A stretch of DNA of 42,731 nucleotides. It comes from Prolixibacteraceae bacterium UBA5740. GTDB taxonomy: Bacteria > Bacteroidota > Bacteroidia > Bacteroidales > Prolixibacteraceae. Below the pieces are notes generated by a model. The model was not told the origin of the DNA. It searched no databases and worked only from the letters and a program-made list of their open reading frames with translations. The position numbers and the translations under genes were made by a program. Positions within the stretch are counted from its first letter, which is position 1. Each line of letters opens with the position of its first letter. Location: the NCBI GenBank assembly GCA_002419285.1, contig DIFU01000004.1:1-42731 (forward strand), in the 5' to 3' direction. Shown here one piece after another: positions 26,117 to 34,043 of the stretch.

Positions 26117-27337
26117 TCAGAATGCTGCAAGCAGCAGGTCGATATCTTTTACCGGAAGGTTAAACCTGAATCCCATATCGCGGTTGGTCAGAATCCCGTG
26201 ATAGAGATAAACCCCTTTTCTGAATCCTCTTGAATTCTTCAAGTAAGGATCAACACCACCATTTTCGGCTACTGCCAGCAAGGTGGGAATCAGGATATTA
26301 CTCATTGCAATGGAGGCTGTCCGTGCCACCAGCGAGGGCATATTTGGAACACAGTAGTGGATCACGCCGTGATTTTTGAAGATCGGATTTTCCAGGTTGG
26401 TTTGGCGGGAAGTTTCAAAGCAGCCTCCCTGACTGATATTCAAATCAATGATGACGGCTCCTTCCTTCATCTGTTCAATCAGTTCTTCGGACACCTTAAA
26501 CTTGATGGTCGAATTAAAGGGCATGGCCCCAATAACGACATCGGCAGAAACCAGTGACTTCTTCAGTACTTTCGGATAAAGAACCGACGAGAAGATTCTC
26601 TGGCCAAGCTTTTCTTCGAGCCTGCTCAGGTCTTCGACCGAAGTGTCGAAGATTTTGACCACAACACCCAGACTGAGTGCAGCGCGTGCTGCATATTCAG
26701 CAGCCGTGCCCGAGCCGATGATCACCAGTTCGGCAGGCGTAATTCCTGAAACATCGCCAAACAGGACACCCTTGCCACCCCTTGAAGTACTTAGGTACTC
26801 ACTGGCAATGGTGATGGCAGCGATCCCTGAAATCTGGCTCATCTGGTGCACAAACGGCATATATCCGTTATCATTTTCAAAATACTCATATGCAATGCAA
26901 GTCACCTTTTTCTGGGCCAGCTTTTCGAGGGTCTCCGTGGTATGGGATTCGATCTGGAGGTTTGAAAAAATCGTTTGGTTACCTTTCAGTAAATCCACTT
27001 CCTGGCAATTGAAAGGAGCAATTCGGATAATGATGTCGCAGTTGAAAATCACCTCCTTGTTCTCGGTGATGAAGGCGCCAGCCTCAATGTATTCCTCATC
27101 TGAGTAGTTGGCATATTTGCCGGCTCCACGTTCTATGAAGATGTCATGGCCATAAGAAACCAACAGGTCAACAGCCTGGGGCGTCAGGGGAACCCGGTAC
27201 TCCACATTGGGCAGGTCTGAAGGGACACCAACGGTAATCTTTTTCTCCTTGCGCTGTATTTCAAGCATTTCCTCTTTCGGAAGCAGCATGGTTTTGGATA
27301 CGGGATACCCTGATCTGGTTTTTTCGCTAGCTGTCAT
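26117..27337 (-). CDS. Alanine dehydrogenase-like protein with substituted catalytic residues
   Basis: The 406-residue protein matches the alanine dehydrogenase/PntA family over its length from residue 33: ITVGVPSDLPNVEYRVPLTP (R48 kept), GGKGVLFGDVSGITP, a Rossmann loop IIGSGTAAEYAA, and HYCVPNMPSLVARTAS. The C-terminus is the Bacteroidota form (GVYLYHGILTN). Against Bacillus Ald, recalled from memory, the pyruvate-binding Lys becomes Ala107 (RIAPF), the catalytic His becomes Gln128 (NLQIE), and the Asp of the IDQGG motif becomes Ser302 (NISQGG); the third Gly of the nucleotide loop is Ala. Gln at the His site is common in Bacteroidota, but I recall the Asp being kept there. Ald activity is therefore doubtful. 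A 32-residue N-terminal extension precedes the domain. tsaE lies 52 bases upstream. Confidence 0.82.
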   Translation of the reverse strand: MTASEKTRSGYPVSKTMLLPKEEMLEIQRKEKKITVGVPSDLPNVEYRVPLTPQAVDLLVSYGHDIFIERGAGKYANYSDEEYIEAGAFITENKEVIFNCDIIIRIAPFNCQEVDLLKGNQTIFSNLQIESHTTETLEKLAQKKVTCIAYEYFENDNGYMPFVHQMSQISGIAAITIASEYLSTSRGGKGVLFGDVSGITPAELVIIGSGTAAEYAARAALSLGVVVKIFDTSVEDLSRLEEKLGQRIFSSVLYPKVLKKSLVSADVVIGAMPFNSTIKFKVSEELIEQMKEGAVIIDLNISQGGCFETSRQTNLENPIFKNHGVIHYCVPNMPSLVARTASIAMSNILIPTLLAVAENGGVDPYLKNSRGFRKGVYLYHGILTNRDMGFRFNLPVKDIDLLLAAF

Positions 27338-27389
27338 TCAATTGGGATTTAAAAGTGTTAAGTTACTTTCATTCTCTGAATTTTCAAAA

Positions 27390-27818
27390 CTACGCCTCAT
27401 TCAAAAAGGCCCTGATCCGGCGTGTATCATCCGGGGCAACGATGATCTCGACCTGTACATATCTCTCTGGAAGCAAGGGCTCAATCCTTTCGGGCCATTC
27501 TATCAGACAATAATTCCCACTGTAGAAGTAGTCCTCGTACCCCAGGTCAAAAGCCTCCTCCAGATCGCGTATCCGGTAAAAATCAAAGTGAAAAACCGAA
27601 CTACTCCCGCTTGCTGAATATTCATTCACAATCGCAAAGGTCGGACTGGTCACCGGATCGTTGGAACCAAGTTGGTGGCAAATGGCCTGGATAAAGGTAG
27701 TTTTTCCGGCACCCATGGCACCATACAAGGCAAAGACCCGCTGATTCCCGAATTCACGGATCAAATCATCTGCCACTTCCTTCAGCCTGTCGGGTGTTAC
27801 CAGAAATCTCTCAAACAT
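27390..27818 (-). CDS. tsaE: tRNA threonylcarbamoyladenosine biosynthesis ATPase TsaE
   Basis: TsaE is the small ATPase that supports TsaB and TsaD in making t6A37 on ANN-decoding tRNAs. The 142-residue protein has a P-loop GAMGAGKTT (33-41), the family motif TSPTFAIVNEY and HFDFYRI, and the C-terminal IEWPERIEPLLP. Length is normal. The ATG gives MFERFLVTPDRLKEVADDL, standard for the family. It is followed by the alanine-dehydrogenase-like gene 52 bases on, likely the same transcript. The rest of the TsaBCD set is not in this window. Confidence 0.95.
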   Translation of the reverse strand: MFERFLVTPDRLKEVADDLIREFGNQRVFALYGAMGAGKTTFIQAICHQLGSNDPVTSPTFAIVNEYSASGSSSVFHFDFYRIRDLEEAFDLGYEDYFYSGNYCLIEWPERIEPLLPERYVQVEIIVAPDDTRRIRAFLNEA

Positions 27819-27980
27819 GTGGAATAACTTTTTTACAATATTACAACCAAATCATCAGATTACCATCTCCCGGCTCCCGGTGAAAATACCCCCTGCGAAC
27901 CTCCGCCCGTCCGCCTGTTGAAAAGAAATCTTTGTTCCTGATTTCTGATGCAGTTCATATTTCTGTCCGGAAAATATACT

Positions 27981-27988
27981 TAACTTTG
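27981..27988 (+). promoter_or_regulatory. Putative -7 box of gcvH
   Basis: TAACTTTG, a full TAnnTTTG match 29 bases before the gcvH ATG. The -33 side is weak (TTTC at 27960-27963). I saw no glycine-riboswitch-like structure in the short leader. Confidence 0.6.
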
Positions 27989-28016
27989 AAGCCTAATTTT
28001 AAAAACCAGATGTATT

Positions 28017-28397
28017 ATGAAATTACCTGATAATCTGAAATACACGCAGGATCATGAATGGATTCTGGTGGATGGTGATGTAGCCACTGTTGGAATCACG
28101 GATTTTGCACAGGGTGAATTGGGAGACATTGTTTTCGTGGAAATCGAAACAGAAGGCGAGAACCTGGATAAAGGTGAAATTTTCGGAACAGTGGAAGCAG
28201 TAAAAACCGTTTCCGATCTGTTTATGCCTGTAACCGGTGAAGTGATCGAAGTCAATGAAATGCTCGCCGACAATCCGGAAGTAGTCAACAAGGATCCTTA
28301 TGGAGATGGCTGGATGATCAGGATTAAGCTATCGGATGAATCAGAAATCGGAAATCTGATGTCGGTAGCAGAATACAAAAAAATGATTGAAGCCTGA
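28017..28397 (+). CDS. gcvH: Glycine cleavage system H protein
   Basis: GcvH carries the lipoyl arm that shuttles the aminomethyl group between the P, T and L proteins. The 126-residue length is standard. The lipoyl-lysine is K63 in GTVEAVKTVSDLF, and the surrounding GDIVFVEIETEGENLDKGE and PYGDGWMIRIKL segments are typical. The ATG at 28017 gives MKLPDNLKYTQDHEWI. It is a single-gene unit with its own -7 box and terminator; the other gcv genes are not in the window. Confidence 0.97.
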   Translation: MKLPDNLKYTQDHEWILVDGDVATVGITDFAQGELGDIVFVEIETEGENLDKGEIFGTVEAVKTVSDLFMPVTGEVIEVNEMLADNPEVVNKDPYGDGWMIRIKLSDESEIGNLMSVAEYKKMIEA

Positions 28398-28463
28398 TGG
28401 GGAAAGCATAGGCGGGCTGGTTAACCAGCTGTCTGGACTGCAATAGCCATTACTGAAAATATG

Positions 28464-28489
28464 AAAGGGTACCTTTGGGTACCTTTTTT
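28464..28489 (+). terminator. Rho-independent terminator after gcvH
   Basis: AAAGG and TACC pair with GGTA and CCTTT around a short loop, with one bulged G, followed directly by a run of T (28484-28489). It lies 67 bases after the gcvH stop. Confidence 0.7.
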
Positions 28490-28506
28490 ATTGGGGTGAA
28501 GTGAGC

Positions 28507-28539
28507 AAAAAAAGACCCGGAGAAAGATTTCCCCGGGCC
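28507..28539 (-). terminator. Rho-independent terminator after nrdJ
   Basis: On the minus strand a GC-rich stem (GGCCCGGGGAAA with its near complement, two G-T pairs) is followed by a run of seven T (plus-strand A run 28507-28513). It starts about 25 bases after the nrdJ stop and stands back to back with the gcvH terminator. Confidence 0.8.
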
Positions 28540-28563
28540 CAAAAGGTTGAAAAGATTGTATGA

Positions 28564-31119
28564 TTACCCGCATTTTGAGCTTCCACAGGACACACAGGTA
28601 AGGCAACCCTCCTGGTAAATCACGTCATTGGAACCACACTCACCACATTTGGCATCCTCGGCAATGGTTCCGTTGGGAATATATTTTTTCAGGGCTCGTG
28701 CCACCCCGGCTTTCCATGAATTGATGGTCTCGTTGTCGAGCTGAAGGCTGGTGACCAGTTCAACCACCTTGTGGATAGGCATTCCATGGCGCAGGGTACC
28801 TGAAATCAGTTTGGCATAATTCCAGAAGACAGGATTAAATTTGTACGACAGACCTTCGATGGTTGTCTTGTATCCCCTTTTGTTGACATACTGGAAATCG
28901 TATCGGGAATTTTCCTCGTCTTCATAATTTTTAATGATGTTCCCCTTAGTCACAGATCTTGGAAGAAGAATGCCATCTTCATCATCACTCAACCCTGTGA
29001 AGATTTCATAGGGCATACCATCGATCAGGCCGATGAAAGCCACCCATTTTTCACGGTTGTTCTGAAACCTGACAACCTCAGCCTCAAGAATTTCGGGGCG
29101 TTTGGTCGGGAAAGGAACATTCCTTTTTTTCTCCTCTTTTTTATCAGAAATGAGAACACCTGAGCGGGAACCATCGCGATACACGGTTACTCCCTTGCAA
29201 CCGCTCTGCCATGCCTCGAAATAGAGTTTGCCAACCATCTCTTCTGACACGGTGGAAGGCAGATTGATGGTTACGCTGATGGAATGGTCGACCCATTTTT
29301 GGATACGGCCTTGCATATGTACTTTGGCAACCCAATCGACATCGTTTGATGTAGCCATGTAATAGGGAGATTGCTTCACCAGATCATCAAGTTCTTCCTG
29401 GGTATATGATTTTCGCAAGTCGTGCCCATTGGCATCCATCCAGGTCTTGAACTTGTGATGGAATACGGTGAACTCTTCCCAGTGGTCGCCAACTTCGTCG
29501 ATAAAATCGACCCTGACATCCTTATCGTTAGGATTGACTTTCCTGCGACGTTTGTATACCGGCATAAATACCGGTTCGATGCCTGAAGTGGTCTGGGTCA
29601 TCAGGCTGGTGGTCCCGGTAGGGGCAATCGTCAGCAGGGCGATATTTCTCCTGCCGTACTGTGTCATTTCTTCATAAAGTTCGGGATCGGCTAACCTGAT
29701 GCGGTTGATCAGCGGGTTATTCTTTTCGCGTTCGGCACTGTAAATCTTAAAGGCACCACGTTCACGTCCAAGGTTCACGGATGACCGGTAAGCTTCGATT
29801 GCCACTATTTTGTGAACCTCCACCGAGAAATCGGTGGCATTGTCGGTACCATAACGGAGACCGAGTGCTGCCAGCATATCACCTTCGGCGGTGATGCCAA
29901 TCCCTGTACGACGGCCTTCCTGTGCCTTTTTCCGGATATTTATCCAGAGATTACGTTCAACTGCCTTGATCTCTTCCGTTTCAGGATCATCGTCAATTTT
30001 TTTAATGATGGCATCAATCTTTTCCAGTTCGAGATCGATGATATCGTCCATGATTCTCTGGGCTACGTGCACGTGCTTCTTAAACAAGTCGAAATCAAAC
30101 CGTGCATCTTTGGTAAACGGATGGTTGACGTATGAGTACAGGTTGATTGCCAAAAGGCGGCAGCTATCGTAAGGACAAAGCGGAATTTCACCACAGGGAT
30201 TGGTCGAAACGGTACGGTATCCCAGGTCGGCATAACAATCAGGGATTGACTCCCTGATAATTGTATCCCAAAATAGAATTCCCGGTTCGGCAGACTTCCA
30301 TGCATTGTGAATAATCTTTTTCCAAAGGTCGGCCGCTACAATCTCTTTACTAAACTGGGGTTTTTTGGCATCGATAGGATATTGCTGAAGATACATTTCC
30401 TCAGCCTGCACTGATTTCATGAAATCATCGAGAATCTTGACGGAGACATTTGCACCGGTCACTTTCCCCTGCTCAAGTTTTGCATCAATGAATTTCTCGG
30501 CATCGGGGTGTTTAACAGACACGGAAAGCATCAAAGCGCCCCGGCGGCCATCCTGGGCAACTTCGCGGGTTGAATTTGAGTAACGTTCCATAAAGGGAAC
30601 AATACCGGTGGAAGTCAGGGCCGAATTTTTGACTGGTGAGCCTTTAGGACGGATATGGGACAGGTCATGCCCTACCCCGCCACGACGTTTCATCAGTTGA
30701 ACCTGTTCCTGGTCTATTTTCATGATCCCCCCGTATGAATCAGAATTACCGTCGTTACCCACAACAAAACAATTCGACAAGGAAGCGATCTGATAATCGT
30801 TACCAATACCCGTCATTGGACCACCCTGAGGCACGATGTACCTGAAATCCTTCAGGGTTTCGTAAATTTCCTCCTCGCTCATGGGATTGGCATACCTTTG
30901 TTCGATTCGTGCAATTTCGCTTGCAAGACGCCTGTGCATATCATCCGGTGTTACTTCAAAGATATTTCCGAATGAATCCTTCAGGGCATACTTGTTGACC
31001 CACACCCTGGCAGCAAGATCATCCCCATTGAAATATTTCAGTGATGCCTTCACGGCTTCATCCTGAGAATAAATCTTCCTGCCCGCCGGGGCTTCAACAG
31101 TTACCTCTTTCATAGTCAT
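28564..31119 (-). CDS. nrdJ: Adenosylcobalamin-dependent (class II) ribonucleotide reductase
   Basis: NrdJ reduces ribonucleotides to deoxyribonucleotides using adenosylcobalamin to start the radical, working with or without oxygen. The 851-residue protein has the RNR core: SLSNCFVVGND (first active-site Cys), STNPCGEIPL (radical Cys with the NxCxE motif) and APTGTTSLM. The C-terminal part has the TSCPD-type domain (about 690-800) and a zinc-ribbon tail (CGECGSNDVIYQEGC, CVSCGSSKCG) that carries the redox-active cysteines. The ATG at 31119 gives MTMKEVTVEAPAGRK; a start two codons later is possible. It is a single gene with a strong terminator and 317 bases of upstream DNA with a repeated 12-mer. 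No cobalamin riboswitch was recognised. Confidence 0.94.
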   Translation of the reverse strand: MTMKEVTVEAPAGRKIYSQDEAVKASLKYFNGDDLAARVWVNKYALKDSFGNIFEVTPDDMHRRLASEIARIEQRYANPMSEEEIYETLKDFRYIVPQGGPMTGIGNDYQIASLSNCFVVGNDGNSDSYGGIMKIDQEQVQLMKRRGGVGHDLSHIRPKGSPVKNSALTSTGIVPFMERYSNSTREVAQDGRRGALMLSVSVKHPDAEKFIDAKLEQGKVTGANVSVKILDDFMKSVQAEEMYLQQYPIDAKKPQFSKEIVAADLWKKIIHNAWKSAEPGILFWDTIIRESIPDCYADLGYRTVSTNPCGEIPLCPYDSCRLLAINLYSYVNHPFTKDARFDFDLFKKHVHVAQRIMDDIIDLELEKIDAIIKKIDDDPETEEIKAVERNLWINIRKKAQEGRRTGIGITAEGDMLAALGLRYGTDNATDFSVEVHKIVAIEAYRSSVNLGRERGAFKIYSAEREKNNPLINRIRLADPELYEEMTQYGRRNIALLTIAPTGTTSLMTQTTSGIEPVFMPVYKRRRKVNPNDKDVRVDFIDEVGDHWEEFTVFHHKFKTWMDANGHDLRKSYTQEELDDLVKQSPYYMATSNDVDWVAKVHMQGRIQKWVDHSISVTINLPSTVSEEMVGKLYFEAWQSGCKGVTVYRDGSRSGVLISDKKEEKKRNVPFPTKRPEILEAEVVRFQNNREKWVAFIGLIDGMPYEIFTGLSDDEDGILLPRSVTKGNIIKNYEDEENSRYDFQYVNKRGYKTTIEGLSYKFNPVFWNYAKLISGTLRHGMPIHKVVELVTSLQLDNETINSWKAGVARALKKYIPNGTIAEDAKCGECGSNDVIYQEGCLTCVSCGSSKCG

Positions 31120-31436
31120 GTCTAAAAAATTAATGTTTGACTTCCGTATCGTTATATTTTAATACTAATAAGTGCCTGAATATCTAAGGTTGCAGGGTAT
31201 GCAATTTAGTTTGGATTGTGCTATGCAATATAGTCCAGCAAAACAGAATTCGGAAGACTTTTAATTCCAATTAATTCAAAAGTTTTCAACTTTTAAATGT
31301 TAGTATGCTGTTTATTAGTTGGTTAACATTTTTGTTCGACTGAAAAGTTTACAAAAACTGCAAATTCATATACACATAAAAACAAAAAAATCAAGATTTC
31401 TCTGCTATTTTCGGTGCAGTTTTTATGCACATTTTA
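31120..31436. other. Upstream region of nrdJ
   Basis: This 317-base, very AT-rich gap lies between the kdtA stop and the nrdJ start on the minus strand. It contains two near-identical 12-mers (31198-31209 and 31222-31233). I found no TAnnTTTG box in the leftward direction, no cobalamin-riboswitch motif and no gene. Confidence 0.5.
31198..31233 (-). promoter_or_regulatory. Repeated 12-mer upstream of nrdJ, possible operator
   Basis: TATGCAATTTAG (31198-31209) and TATGCAATATAG (31222-31233) differ at one position and are 24 bases apart start to start. The second lies in a small palindrome (CTAT-N5-ATAG). Their place about 80-115 bases before nrdJ suggests a regulator site, perhaps for NrdR, whose boxes are also paired AT-rich palindromes, but the spacing and sequence are not the NrdR consensus. 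Confidence 0.4.
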
Positions 31437-32696
31437 TTAAGAAATATCGCCATCTTTCCTGTCGCCTGGAAATAAATAATTTAGAATAATTCTTGTTGCA
31501 CCTGCTTTCTCCTGTACATAATTTTTTGCGGTTTCTGAAGATTTTCGAAGGGCTTGCTGGTCATTCAGCAGCCCCAGCAACACTTTGTCAAGTGAATGGT
31601 AATCTTCCACAGGGAATGCCGCCTTCAGTGAAACCATTTCACGGGCCTCCCTGAACCTCGAATAATTCGGGCCAAATATCACCGGCAACCCAAAAGTGGC
31701 AGCCTCCAGGGTATTATGGATCCCCACCCCGAACCCGCCACCGATATAGGCAATCTGCCCATATTTATAAATTGAGGAAAGCATCCCGACTGAATCGACA
31801 ATCAGAACCTGAAAGCCTGAAATCATTGTTTCGTCTGCTTTACTGAACCGGACCCAGGGCTTTTTCAACAATTGACCTAGCCTGTTGATATTTGTTTCAG
31901 ACACCTCATGGGGAGCAATGATGAATTTAACATCCCCATTATTGTTGATAAACCTGGCAAGCAACTCCTCATCAGGTTTCCAGGTACTTCCGGCCACTAC
32001 CACCCTTTCCCCTGCAGCAAACTTATCAACAAGAGGGATGGTTTGTGAACTATTTGCAATGGACAGAACTCTGTCAAATCTTGTATCGCCCGAAATTGTG
32101 CAATTCGTAATCCCCACACTTCGAAGAAGGTCCAATGAATCCTGATCCTGTACAAACAGCCAGCGAAAATCATTTAAGATTCCCCGGTACCATTGGCCAA
32201 ACAGGCTATTCCTGAAAAAGGGTTGTTCCTTCCTGAAAATTCCACTCACAAGGTATAGGGGAATATTCCTATGCTTCAATCCGGCGACATAGTGAAGCCA
32301 AAATTCATATTTAATGAACACAGCCATCTTCGGCTTAACCAGATCGAGGAATTCCCTTGCATTTGATCTCGAATCCAGCGGAAGGTAGGTTACGATGGCA
32401 GCTTTGTCGTAATTCTTCCTGATCTCATATCCCGAAGGAGAAAAAAAAGTCAGCAGAATCCTGTATTCCGGATGACTGGCTTCGATTGCTTCAATCAACG
32501 GACGACCCTGTTCAAACTCACCCAGGGAAGCACAATGAACCCAGATATAGGAATCATTCGCCCCTGTCATGGAGGATAGCTTCGTTTTCCAATTCCTACG
32601 GCCTACCACGAAAAGCTTTGCCTTGTCATTGAATAGTGATGCTACCCGGATCAGGATCCGGTAACTGGCGAGAAACAGATCATACAGAATATTCAT
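31437..32696 (-). CDS. waaA: 3-deoxy-D-manno-octulosonic acid transferase
   Basis: KdtA/WaaA transfers Kdo from CMP-Kdo to lipid A precursor at the inner membrane, so the organism makes lipopolysaccharide. The 419-residue protein has the N-terminal membrane-associated helix (MNILYDLFLASYRILIRVA), the acceptor-side motif VHCASLGEFEQGRPLIEAI with the conserved Glu, FIKYEFWLHY, VAGSTWKPDEE at the interdomain region and the donor-side IAYIGGGFGVGIHNTLEAATFGLPVIFGPNY, all characteristic of GT30 enzymes. The start at 32696 fits the family. It is the first and only gene of its unit; nrdJ lies downstream beyond a 317-base gap. Confidence 0.95.
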   Translation of the reverse strand: MNILYDLFLASYRILIRVASLFNDKAKLFVVGRRNWKTKLSSMTGANDSYIWVHCASLGEFEQGRPLIEAIEASHPEYRILLTFFSPSGYEIRKNYDKAAIVTYLPLDSRSNAREFLDLVKPKMAVFIKYEFWLHYVAGLKHRNIPLYLVSGIFRKEQPFFRNSLFGQWYRGILNDFRWLFVQDQDSLDLLRSVGITNCTISGDTRFDRVLSIANSSQTIPLVDKFAAGERVVVAGSTWKPDEELLARFINNNGDVKFIIAPHEVSETNINRLGQLLKKPWVRFSKADETMISGFQVLIVDSVGMLSSIYKYGQIAYIGGGFGVGIHNTLEAATFGLPVIFGPNYSRFREAREMVSLKAAFPVEDYHSLDKVLLGLLNDQQALRKSSETAKNYVQEKAGATRIILNYLFPGDRKDGDIS

Positions 32697-32918
32697 ATTC
32701 CAGGAATTTCGTTGTAAAGAAACAAAGTTTGGTTGTTTTAGAAGTAGATGTTGTGCCTCATTTTTTCATTTCCGCACAGAAAGCCGACAGAAGCCAGGAG
32801 TCAAAATGGCACAATGAAAGCAAAACAAGGTTTTTTATTGAAAAAGCCTGTATATAATGAAACATCTTCCTGATTTTCACGAATATTTAGGTACATGTAA
32901 ACCTTAACAGCAACAGCC
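32697..32918. other. Divergent intergenic region waaA / universal stress protein
   Basis: A 222-base gap between divergent genes. I saw no full Bacteroidota promoter box on either strand, no repeat and no gene. Confidence 0.4.
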
Positions 32919-34028
32919 ATGAAAAAGAAGCTGATTACCATTGCCGTATTGCCCTTCGTTAAAGCTCAGGTATTAAAAACACAGTTTGAAAAAGAAGGCA
33001 TTGAATGTATGCTTGAAGATGTCAATCTGCTTGACGGGACTTCCTCTTTGGCTGTAAGGGTACAGATTCTGGAAGAGGACCTTGAGAAGGCCTTTCCCGT
33101 GCTGGAAGAGTTCCTTGGGAAACCGGGAGAAAAACCTTCGGGCGACAAGGAAGTTGAGCGGCAGATCCTGGTCCCGGTCGATTTCTCCTCCTATTCCTGG
33201 AAAGCAGCCCTGGTGGCCTTCGACATTTCGCGCCATCTTCATGCGAAGATGGTCCTGTTTCACGCCTATCCCAACCCCATCGTATACTCCGTTCCCTTCA
33301 GCGACGTGTACGCGTTTGATTCGGGATTGACCATGCATCTTGAGGCGGCAGAAAAAAATGCCCAGAACAACATGGAAAAATTCCTGACCAAACTGATTCA
33401 ACACGTCGGGAAGGAAACCTGGACCAAGGTTGAGACTGAATACATCATCAAGGCCGGGGATGCCCGGGATGACATCCTTTCGTACGCCCACAGAAACAAG
33501 GTAATGCTGGTTGTCATGGGTACACAGGGAAAAGCAGGCAGCGAATTTGACATTATCGGAAGCGTTACGGCCGAAATTATCACTGATGCCCGGTTACCAG
33601 TCCTGGCGGTTCCTCACGATACCCCGGACGATATTGCCAAGAAATTCAGCAAAATCCTTTATGCCACCAACTTCGATGAAAAGGACTTCGTGGCGATTGA
33701 TAAACTGATGAGGATTTTAAAGCCTTACGAAGCGGAAGTGTTATGCCTCCATGTGAGCCAGAGTGAAGAACCTGTTTGGGATTTAGCCCGGTTGGAAGGC
33801 ATGAAGGAAATCCTGAAGGACAAATATGAAAACAGGGTCTTTCAATGCAGTCTGGTCGTTGGAGACGACATCCTCGAAGAAATCGACAAATTCATTACTG
33901 CCAATCATATCGATGTTCTTGCTTTAACGACACGTAAACGCAATGTCCTGGCCCGGATCTTCAACCCGAGCATAGCCAAGAAAATGCTCTTCCACACCAA
34001 CATTCCAATGCTGGTCTTCCACGCCTAG
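32919..34028 (+). CDS. DUF2007 plus tandem universal stress protein domains
   Basis: The 369-residue protein has three parts. Residues 1-70 (KKLITIAVLPFVKAQVLKTQ, GIECMLEDVNLLDGTSS, AFPVLEEFL) match DUF2007, a small putative signal-binding domain. Residues about 80-235 are a USP domain (ILVPVDFSSYSWKAAL start) with the nucleotide-binding pattern GTQGKAGSEFDIIGSVT near its end. Residues about 245-369 are a second USP domain (KILYATNFDEKDF) whose C-terminal loop (LTTRKRNVLARIFNPSIAK) lacks the glycine-rich ATP motif. Tandem USP proteins with one binding and one degenerate half are common in Bacteroidota. The DUF2007 front end is less usual and may sense a ligand. Cytoplasmic, function in stress or energy limitation inferred. 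Confidence 0.88.
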   Translation: MKKKLITIAVLPFVKAQVLKTQFEKEGIECMLEDVNLLDGTSSLAVRVQILEEDLEKAFPVLEEFLGKPGEKPSGDKEVERQILVPVDFSSYSWKAALVAFDISRHLHAKMVLFHAYPNPIVYSVPFSDVYAFDSGLTMHLEAAEKNAQNNMEKFLTKLIQHVGKETWTKVETEYIIKAGDARDDILSYAHRNKVMLVVMGTQGKAGSEFDIIGSVTAEIITDARLPVLAVPHDTPDDIAKKFSKILYATNFDEKDFVAIDKLMRILKPYEAEVLCLHVSQSEEPVWDLARLEGMKEILKDKYENRVFQCSLVVGDDILEEIDKFITANHIDVLALTTRKRNVLARIFNPSIAKKMLFHTNIPMLVFHA

Positions 34029-34043
34029 AAAAAGGGATGCTGA

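Noticed and set aside
27819..28016. Glycine riboswitch before gcvH
   Set aside because: The predicted transcript start leaves a leader of only about 25 bases, too short for the aptamer.
31120..31436. Cobalamin riboswitch before the B12-dependent reductase gene
   Set aside because: No B12-box or matching stem structure could be found on the minus strand.
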